From Mesobacillus jeotgali (GTDB lineage: Bacteria; Bacillota; Bacilli; Bacillales; Cytobacillaceae): a stretch of 64,000 nucleotides of DNA. The notes below the pieces were generated by a model. That model did no database searches, had not been told where the DNA came from, and saw only the letters and a program-made list of their open reading frames with translations. Shown piece by piece: positions 58,829 through 64,000 of this stretch. The translations under genes and the position numbers were made by a program. Where the stretch lies: the NCBI RefSeq assembly GCF_031759225.1, contig NZ_CP134494.1:870001-934000 (forward strand), written 5' to 3'. How positions within the stretch are numbered: position 1 is the first letter of the stretch; every line of letters starts with the position of its first letter.

Positions 58829-59638
58829 ATGGAAAAAAGGGAGATTGCTGGCTTGCTAGAAAGAGTCAGGAGGGAGAATCCGCTCGTACATAATATCACC
58901 AATGTTGTGGTCACCAATTTTACCGCTAATGGACTGCTGGCTTTGGGCGCATCTCCTGTGATGGCTTATGCACACGAGGAAGTCGCTGAAATGGCAGGCA
59001 TGGCTGGGAGCCTTGTACTGAACATCGGAACATTGCGCCCTGAAGTTGTAGAGTCGATGCTGATTGCCGGAAGTGCGGCAAATGAAAAGGGCGTGCCAGT
59101 GATCCTTGATCCGGTGGGCGCTGGGGCAACTGCTTATCGAACTGAAACAGCAAGAAGGCTGATGGAGGAATTAGAGATTTGTATTATCAGGGGAAATGCT
59201 GCGGAAATAGCGAATGTGGCCGGTGAAACCTGGAGCATACGCGGCGTTGACGCAGGAAACTCAGATGGGGATGTAATCGAGCTGGCTGAATCCGCAGCGC
59301 TAAAATTGAACACGATTGTGGCGCTGACAGGGAAGGAAGATGTTATTACAGATGGGAAATCAACGTTTGTCGTCAGCAATGGACACCCCATCCTTACGAA
59401 GGTAACGGGTACAGGATGCCTGCTGACTTCGGTCATTGGGGCATTCACAGCTGTGGAGAAGGATTTTCTGAAAGCAGCAAATGCTGCACTGATTATTTAT
59501 GGAGTAGCAGCAGAAGTTGCCGCTGACAAAAGCGCCATGCATGGACCGGGAAGTTTTCAAGCAGAGTTCCTGAACCAGCTGTACCACTTGGATACTGAGG
59601 AAATCTTTAAAAGAAGTTCTTTTCATAAAAGGAGGTAA
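58829..59638 (+). CDS. thiM: Hydroxyethylthiazole kinase
   Basis: The 269-residue ThiM phosphorylates hydroxyethylthiazole in thiamine salvage. Typical parts are [29 protein letters not shown] at the N-terminus, [12 protein letters not shown] in the middle and [15 protein letters not shown] with the catalytic Cys near the end. AAGGAGGGATC precedes the ATG. It is the first gene of a TPP-controlled operon; thiD starts three bases after its stop. Confidence 0.96.
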   Translation: MEKREIAGLLERVRRENPLVHNITNVVVTNFTANGLLALGASPVMAYAHEEVAEMAGMAGSLVLNIGTLRPEVVESMLIAGSAANEKGVPVILDPVGAGATAYRTETARRLMEELEICIIRGNAAEIANVAGETWSIRGVDAGNSDGDVIELAESAALKLNTIVALTGKEDVITDGKSTFVVSNGHPILTKVTGTGCLLTSVIGAFTAVEKDFLKAANAALIIYGVAAEVAADKSAMHGPGSFQAEFLNQLYHLDTEEIFKRSSFHKRR

Positions 59639-59641
59639 TTG

Positions 59642-60481
59642 ATGATGAAAAAAGCACTGACAATCGCAGGATCGGACAGCGGAGGCGGAGCGGGTATCCA
59701 GGCAGACCTGAAAACATTCCAGGAGCTGGGTGTATACGGGATGTCCGCGTTGACAGCAGTAACAGCGCAAAACACTCTAGGTGTCCAAGGAGTTTTTCCA
59801 ATGACCGCAGAGGCTGTGGCAAGGCAAATCCAATCCGTTGGTGAGGACATTGGGGCCGATGCCGTGAAAACCGGGATGCTTTTTAACGCGGAAATCATCG
59901 AAGTGGTCGCGGAAAAAATAAAGGAGTTGAGCTGGGAGAAGGTCGTGATCGATCCTGTCATGATTGCGAAAGGCGGAGCCTCACTGCTTCAGCAGCAGGC
60001 TGTTTCAGCCCTCAAAAAACATATGCTTCCGCTCTGTCTTATCATCACGCCGAACATTCCCGAGGCAGAAGTACTGACCGGAATGTCAATCAGCACTATG
60101 GATGAGAAAAAGGATGCTGCAAAACGCATCCATGAGCTTGGAGCGAAAAATGTAGTGTTAAAAGGCGGACATGATGAGGAGGCAGCTCAATCTGTTGATG
60201 TCCTGTTCGATGGCAGGGATTTTACCTTTTTTTCCTCTCCAAGAATCAATACTAAGCACACCCATGGTACAGGTTGTACTTTTTCAGCTGCGATTACGGC
60301 ACAGCTGGCGAAAGGGGCTTCGGTCCAAGAAGGAGTTTCTGTTGCAAAGGAGTTCATCCAGGCTGCCGTAGCCAACCCGTTGGATATCGGAAATGGGCAT
60401 GGACCTACCAACCATTGGGCCTACAAGATGAAAAAGGAAAGCGGGGTCAGCTCATGGCGAGAATCAGTCCTGAACAAATGA
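59642..60481 (+). CDS. thiD: Hydroxymethylpyrimidine (phosphate) kinase
   Basis: The 279-residue ribokinase-like ThiD phosphorylates HMP and HMP-phosphate. The start [27 protein letters not shown], the central [10 protein letters not shown] and the ATP/anion-hole part [17 protein letters not shown] are family hallmarks. AGGAGG lies before ATG 59642; ATG 59645 is a close alternative. The end overlaps thiE by 28 bases. Confidence 0.95.
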   Translation: MMKKALTIAGSDSGGGAGIQADLKTFQELGVYGMSALTAVTAQNTLGVQGVFPMTAEAVARQIQSVGEDIGADAVKTGMLFNAEIIEVVAEKIKELSWEKVVIDPVMIAKGGASLLQQQAVSALKKHMLPLCLIITPNIPEAEVLTGMSISTMDEKKDAAKRIHELGAKNVVLKGGHDEEAAQSVDVLFDGRDFTFFSSPRINTKHTHGTGCTFSAAITAQLAKGASVQEGVSVAKEFIQAAVANPLDIGNGHGPTNHWAYKMKKESGVSSWRESVLNK

Positions 60482-61110
60482 GAAGTTTGCTTAAGCTTTA
60501 TTTTATTGCTGGCAGCACGAACTGTTTGGTGGAACCAGTCAAAGTGCTTGAAGACGCGATTCGCGGAGGAATAACGCTTTTTCAGTATCGAGAAAAAGGC
60601 GAAGGGTGTCTAGATGATCTCGAGAAGCTAGAACTGGGCAAGAGGCTGCAAGATGTTTGCAGGGAAAGCGGCATTCCCTTCATTGTGAATGATGATCTTG
60701 AACTTGCCCTGGAGCTTGATGCAGATGGTATTCATATTGGCCAAGAGGATGAGGAGGCCGCACAGGTCCGCGAAAAAATTGGCGATAAGATACTTGGAGT
60801 TTCTGTACACAATCTGGAGGAAGCTGAAAAAGCTAAGCTCGCAGGTGCAGATTATTTTGGGGTTGGGCCGATTTTTCCGACGGCAACAAAGAAGGATACA
60901 AGGCCAGTCCAGGGAACAGCATTGCTGGAGCAGCTAAAAGACTTTGGCGTCCCGATTGTCGGAATTGGCGGTATCAATGCGGATAATGCAGCAGCAGTAA
61001 TAGAAGCTGGAGGTGATGGTGTTTCTGTGATTACAGCGATCAGCCAAGCGGAAGACATCAAGGAAGCTGCAGCAAGATTAAAAGATACATTAAACGGAGG
61101 TGAAAAATGA
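60454..61110 (+). CDS. thiE: Thiamine-phosphate synthase
   Basis: The 218-residue ThiE joins HMP-PP and thiazole phosphate. It shows LFQYREKGEG, FIVNDDLELALELDADGIHIGQED, VSVHNLEEAEKAKLAGADYFGVGPIFPTATKKD and IGGINADNAAAVIEAGGDGVSVITAI, all standard for the family. The start is ATG 60454 inside the end of thiD; only a weak ribosome binding site (GGGGTC) is visible, consistent with coupling. The frame continues upstream within thiD but has no family resemblance there. Confidence 0.96.
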   Translation: MARISPEQMRSLLKLYFIAGSTNCLVEPVKVLEDAIRGGITLFQYREKGEGCLDDLEKLELGKRLQDVCRESGIPFIVNDDLELALELDADGIHIGQEDEEAAQVREKIGDKILGVSVHNLEEAEKAKLAGADYFGVGPIFPTATKKDTRPVQGTALLEQLKDFGVPIVGIGGINADNAAAVIEAGGDGVSVITAISQAEDIKEAAARLKDTLNGGEK

Positions 61111-61610
61111 GACAGACACAAAAGCTTACCCTCACCGCCATGATGATGGCGATTGGTACATTGACCAGCCATATGTTATTCATCCCGCTCGGAATCGTCA
61201 AGGTGTTCCCGGTGCAGCATTTTATCAATGTTTTGTCAGCCGTGCTGCTTGGACCCTATTACGCCGTTGCCCAGGCATTTGGCATCTCTTTACTGAGGAA
61301 TATGATGGGGACCGGCTCAGTTTTCGCTTTTCCTGGCAGTATGATCGGCGCTCTTCTGGCTGCTTATTTGTATAAAAAGACGAGGAAAATGGAGTTTGCC
61401 TTTGCGGGGGAGGTAGTGGGCACCGGAATCATTGGAGGGATTGCCAGCTATCCGATTGCTACATTGTTCCTTGGTAAAGAAGCAGCATTGTTTGGGATGG
61501 TACCGGCATTTTTGGCCAGCTCGCTTGCTGGTGCGGCAATTGGCTTCGTGCTTCTGAAGATTTTCATGAAGAATGCAGCTGTTCGATTAGAGATGACCAA
61601 CAGGATGTAG
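61107..61610 (+). CDS. thiW: ThiW, ECF S component for thiazole uptake
   Basis: The 167-residue hydrophobic protein has five to six membrane helices and is a typical ThiW: LTLTAMMMAIGTLTSHMLFIPLG, PVQHFINVLSAVLLGPYYAVAQAFGISLLRNMMGTGSVFAFPGSMIGA. It is the substrate-specific part of an ECF transporter for thiazole. Its ATG overlaps the thiE stop (ATGA). It completes the salvage operon: import of the thiazole moiety, kinases and coupling. Confidence 0.94.
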   Translation: MRQTQKLTLTAMMMAIGTLTSHMLFIPLGIVKVFPVQHFINVLSAVLLGPYYAVAQAFGISLLRNMMGTGSVFAFPGSMIGALLAAYLYKKTRKMEFAFAGEVVGTGIIGGIASYPIATLFLGKEAALFGMVPAFLASSLAGAAIGFVLLKIFMKNAAVRLEMTNRM

Positions 61611-61713
61611 TTTGGAAATGATTTCATCCTCTTGCCTTTAGCTGGAAAACGGAGAAGACCTGCTATATGATTAAAGATAGATTCATATATACCAGCTGAA
61701 AAGGGTGACATTT

Positions 61714-62328
61714 TTGAACAAAGAGAACAAGCTTGGATTGGTAGTGGACGTCGAGACAACAGGACTGGGACCGGATTCGGATGAAATCATAGAATTAGCG
61801 CTGAAGCTGTTTTCTTTCCATGAAGAAACAGGGGAAATTATTGATATAGTAGATGAAGATTCATATTTGAGGGAGCCGCTGTCGACAACGGCACAAAGAA
61901 ACTATGACAGGGCTTACCGAATCCATGGAATCCATTATGACATGGTGCGCGGCAAAACATTTTACGATGAGAAAATCATGGAATTCTTCACTCGTACTGA
62001 TGCGATTTTTGCTCATAATGCTTCCTTTGACAGAAGCTTTTTATTCAGGATGTATCCGGAAGTCAATGAGATGAAATGGTATTGCACGATGAAGAATGTA
62101 CAATGGAAGAACCATGGTTTCCCGAACAGCAAGCTGCTCACCTTATTGCAGGCACATAATATCTCGAAGTTCCAGACCCACAGAGCGATGGATGATATTA
62201 CATATTTGACGGAACTCTTGAAGCAGCAAAATCCGAACGGCGATTATTATTTAAAAGAAGTGCTGGACTATGGCCCGATGCGCAAATACCAGCCTGCCCA
62301 AAAACAGAGAAGAAGGATGTTCTACTAG
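61714..62328 (+). CDS. DnaQ-like 3'-5' exonuclease
   Basis: The 204-residue DEDDh exonuclease has the three motifs: VVDVETTGLGPDSDEIIEL (Asp, Glu), FAHNASFDRSFLFRMYP (Asp) and HRAMDDITYLTELL (His, Asp). It is related to the epsilon-type proofreading exonucleases, but as a stand-alone protein its role is probably nucleic-acid repair or turnover. TTG 61714 is preferred because AAGGGTGA lies about six bases upstream; the GTG at 61705 falls inside that site. A terminator follows. Confidence 0.9.
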   Translation: MNKENKLGLVVDVETTGLGPDSDEIIELALKLFSFHEETGEIIDIVDEDSYLREPLSTTAQRNYDRAYRIHGIHYDMVRGKTFYDEKIMEFFTRTDAIFAHNASFDRSFLFRMYPEVNEMKWYCTMKNVQWKNHGFPNSKLLTLLQAHNISKFQTHRAMDDITYLTELLKQQNPNGDYYLKEVLDYGPMRKYQPAQKQRRRMFY

Positions 62329-62360
62329 GAAAGGTGCCTGATTGCAGGCACCTTTTCAAT
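62328..62360. terminator. Bidirectional terminator between exonuclease and hemolysin III-like genes
   Basis: AAAGGTGCCTG pairs with CAGGCACCTTT around ATTG. Confidence 0.85.
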
Positions 62361-62362
62361 AT

Positions 62363-63010
62363 TTATAGGACATATACGTATACGCTAAGGAAATGGGCGG
62401 TGCTTCCGAGCATGATGAAAATGTGGAAGATTTCATGGAATCCCAGGTGCTTGGATCGAAGGAAATCGGGCTTCAAAGCATAAATGACACCGCCGATCGT
62501 GTACATGATTCCCCCGATGACCAGCAAGGAAATTCCTCCCGTGCTCAGCACAGAGGAGAGTGGGGACACGACGAAAATGACCATCCAGCCCATGACAATA
62601 TAAATAGAGGTCGACAGCCATCTTGGGCTCTTGAACCAAATCATCTTAAAAAGGATTCCGCACACTGCAGCGAATGTGATGATGCCGAACAGTGTCCAGC
62701 CTGTCACTCCGTTGAGACTGATCAGGCAAAACGGAGTATAGGTTCCGGCTATCAGGACGAAAATCATTGAATGGTCAATTTTTCTAAGGAAGGCGATGAC
62801 GCTATCTTTGCTGATGACCATATGGTAGGTAGCGGATGCCGTATAAAGCAGGATCATGCTGATGCCAAAAATCGTGACGGAAGTAATTGCGAGTGCTGAA
62901 CCTGTAGTAATTGAAGCTTTGATAACGAGTGCAAGCAGTCCCGCAAAGGATAGTAAGGCACCAGCAAGATGGGTGAGGCCATTGATTGGTTCGCGGATGT
63001 AGCTGTTCAT
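62363..63010 (-). CDS. yplQ: Hemolysin III family membrane protein (YplQ-like)
   Basis: The 215-residue seven-helix protein belongs to the PAQR/hemolysin III superfamily: EPINGLTHLAGALLSFAG at the N-terminus, YTASATYHM, LRKIDHSMIFVLIAGTYTPF in the middle and HEIFHIFIMLGSTAHF at the end. The conserved His, Ser and Asp residues that bind Zn are present (SATYHM, KIDHSMIF, HEIFH). Function is unknown in Bacillus. GGAGG eight bases before ATG 63010 sets the start; 25 further codons of open frame upstream are unsupported. Confidence 0.91.
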   Translation of the reverse strand: MNSYIREPINGLTHLAGALLSFAGLLALVIKASITTGSALAITSVTIFGISMILLYTASATYHMVISKDSVIAFLRKIDHSMIFVLIAGTYTPFCLISLNGVTGWTLFGIITFAAVCGILFKMIWFKSPRWLSTSIYIVMGWMVIFVVSPLSSVLSTGGISLLVIGGIMYTIGGVIYALKPDFLRSKHLGFHEIFHIFIMLGSTAHFLSVYVYVL

Positions 63011-63141
63011 TTTTAAACCTCCATATCGTTTAATGTAGTTTTGATAACTATATATAATAATATATGCATAATGGTATGTAGTCAATGTTTACGACCTTGT
63101 TTTTTTGCATTATAATAAAATAAAAACATGAGGAGTTTATA

Positions 63142-63726
63142 GTGGATAATTTAGAACAGTTGCTAACTGAACTCAATCTTGAAAATAATATCGCACTGGA
63201 AGACATTCCGGAGATTGACTTGTATATGGATCAGGTCATCCAGCTATTCGAAAAGAACTTCGGCAGTTCCACGAGGAATGAGGATGAGAAGGTCCTCACG
63301 AAAACAATGATCAATAATTACGCTAAGGGGAAGCTGTTTTTCCCAATCAAGAATAAGAAGTATTCGAAGGAACACTTGATCCTGATCAGCCTGATTTATC
63401 AGCTGAAGGGCGGTTTATCCATTCAGGACATCAAGCAGACACTCGAAGGAATCAATGAGAAGACTGTGTCAGGAGAAATTCAGCTTGGCCAATTTTATCA
63501 AAGTTTCTTGAATCTACATGGGAAAAACATAGAGATTTTTAATGAGGATGTCCTCAAGACCGAGCAAGAAGTGAAACGAGAAGTGGAGAGGCTTGAGGTA
63601 GATGAACCAGAGGAGCTTGAAACGGTCCTTCTGATTGCATCCCTCATTAATATAAGTAATTTTTACAGAAAGACAGCGGAAAAGCTAGTTGACAGAATTG
63701 CAGCTGAAAAAAAGATAAAGGACTGA
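63142..63726 (+). CDS. DUF1836 domain protein
   Basis: The 194-residue protein matches DUF1836: LTKTMINNYAKGKLFFPIKNKKYSKEHLILISLIYQLKGGLSIQDIKQTLEGI is characteristic and resembles a MerR-like winged helix-turn-helix region. It probably binds DNA; targets are unknown. The start is GTG 63142 with GAGGAG upstream. The gene is followed seven bases later by a small helix-turn-helix gene that carries a frameshift. Confidence 0.87.
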   Translation: MDNLEQLLTELNLENNIALEDIPEIDLYMDQVIQLFEKNFGSSTRNEDEKVLTKTMINNYAKGKLFFPIKNKKYSKEHLILISLIYQLKGGLSIQDIKQTLEGINEKTVSGEIQLGQFYQSFLNLHGKNIEIFNEDVLKTEQEVKREVERLEVDEPEELETVLLIASLINISNFYRKTAEKLVDRIAAEKKIKD

Positions 63727-63732
63727 ATCAGG

Positions 63733-63964
63733 GTGTATTTGACAGTAAAAGAAGCAGCGGAATATTTATCGATATCGGAAAAACAGGTAGAAAACATGAT
63801 TTTCCAAAAAAAAAATACGATCCATTCATGATGGTGAACAATATTTGATCTACAAGGATCAATTCAACACGCATATGAAACAGGTAGAGAAGTATAAAAA
63901 GCTCGTTGAGGAAATAATGAATGAGCCTGTGCCAGAGGATATCGACATTAAAGATGAGGATTAA
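63733..63964 (+). pseudogene. Small excisionase-like HTH gene, frameshifted in an A10 run
   Basis: From GTG 63733 (or TTG 63739) the frame reads YLTVKEAAEYLSISEKQVENMIFQKK, a MerR/excisionase-type helix-turn-helix start, then enters a run of ten A (63806-63815) and stops a few codons later. With nine A instead of ten, the frame continues as IRSIHDGEQYLIYKDQF... to TAA 63964, giving a complete 76-residue protein ending before a terminator. It may be a sequencing or assembly error in the homopolymer, a real mutation, or slippage-dependent expression. AGGG just upstream is a weak ribosome binding site. Confidence 0.7.
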
Positions 63965-64000
63965 AAAAACGCGAAAGGACTTATCCTTTCGCGTTTTTAA
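63965..64000 (+). terminator. Terminator at the window end
   Basis: AAAAACGCGAAAGGA pairs with TCCTTTCGCGTTTTT around CTTA. Confidence 0.9.

Overview
The window looks like chromosomal DNA of an endospore-forming member of the Bacillaceae (moderate GC, Mesobacillus/Bacillus type). The reasons are strong AGGAGG-type ribosome binding sites with frequent TTG/GTG starts, spore-linked genes (LysM-GH18 cortex hydrolase, SleB-like hydrolase, Spo0M-like protein, ComB), a stressosome RsbR protein, LytST, and Bacillus-type TPP and preQ1 riboswitches. The species is an inference; no rRNA or tRNA gene was seen.

Layout. 1-9.3 kb: end of a heptad-repeat membrane or surface protein, ferritin, a small lipoprotein, a large HPII-type catalase, an SDR plus glutamate-synthase-like pair, and an IS1182-family element beside a long Bacillaceae hairpin repeat. 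9.3-20 kb: TIP30-like oxidoreductase, MBL-fold hydrolase, secreted lamin-tail/phospholipase D protein, SwrC-like RND pump, ComB, three-LysM GH18 enzyme, and QueT under a preQ1 riboswitch. 20-31 kb: pirin, a small FbpB-like protein, Spo0M-like protein, kinase-like protein, RsbR, acetyltransferases, a FrnE/DsbA-type gene with an in-frame TGA at its catalytic cysteine, MhqN-like nitroreductase with YodB-type operators, MFS transporter, SleB-like hydrolase, and a DUF2089/SHOCT-like operon. 31-38 kb: an IS3-family element that appears to have split a terminator, a glycerophosphodiesterase, and the pcp-pxpB-pxpA-pxpC pyroglutamate salvage operon. 38-50 kb: MFS/MarR pair, RluF-type pseudouridine synthase that probably starts at CTG, SRPBCC and CrtC-like proteins, a PAS-GGDEF-EAL protein, an old yellow enzyme, and a ptb-buk pair. 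50-64 kb: PanE-like reductase, CstA with a coupled small Cys-Cys membrane protein beside LytS/LytT (a probable pyruvate-sensing and uptake module), DUF4097 protein, peptidase T, the TPP-controlled thiM-thiD-thiE-thiW operon, an exonuclease, a hemolysin III-type protein, a DUF1836 regulator, and a frameshifted small helix-turn-helix gene.

Two signals stand out. First, the FrnE-like gene at 24544-25248 is open throughout except for one TGA exactly at the first Cys of its CxxC motif, and a SECIS-like hairpin follows at a suitable distance. It is either a selenoprotein or a remarkably placed nonsense mutation. Second, six intergenic tandem arrays fall into two geometric classes. Three (38109, 47991, 55757) have six units each at about 20-20.5 bp; two of these end in the same hairpin. 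Three others (1978, 19272, 26869) have a 52-53 bp period and internal inverted repeats; two of these share a CGGACA/TGTCCG core. Genes flanking the arrays are unrelated, so the arrays look like a genome-wide repeat family.
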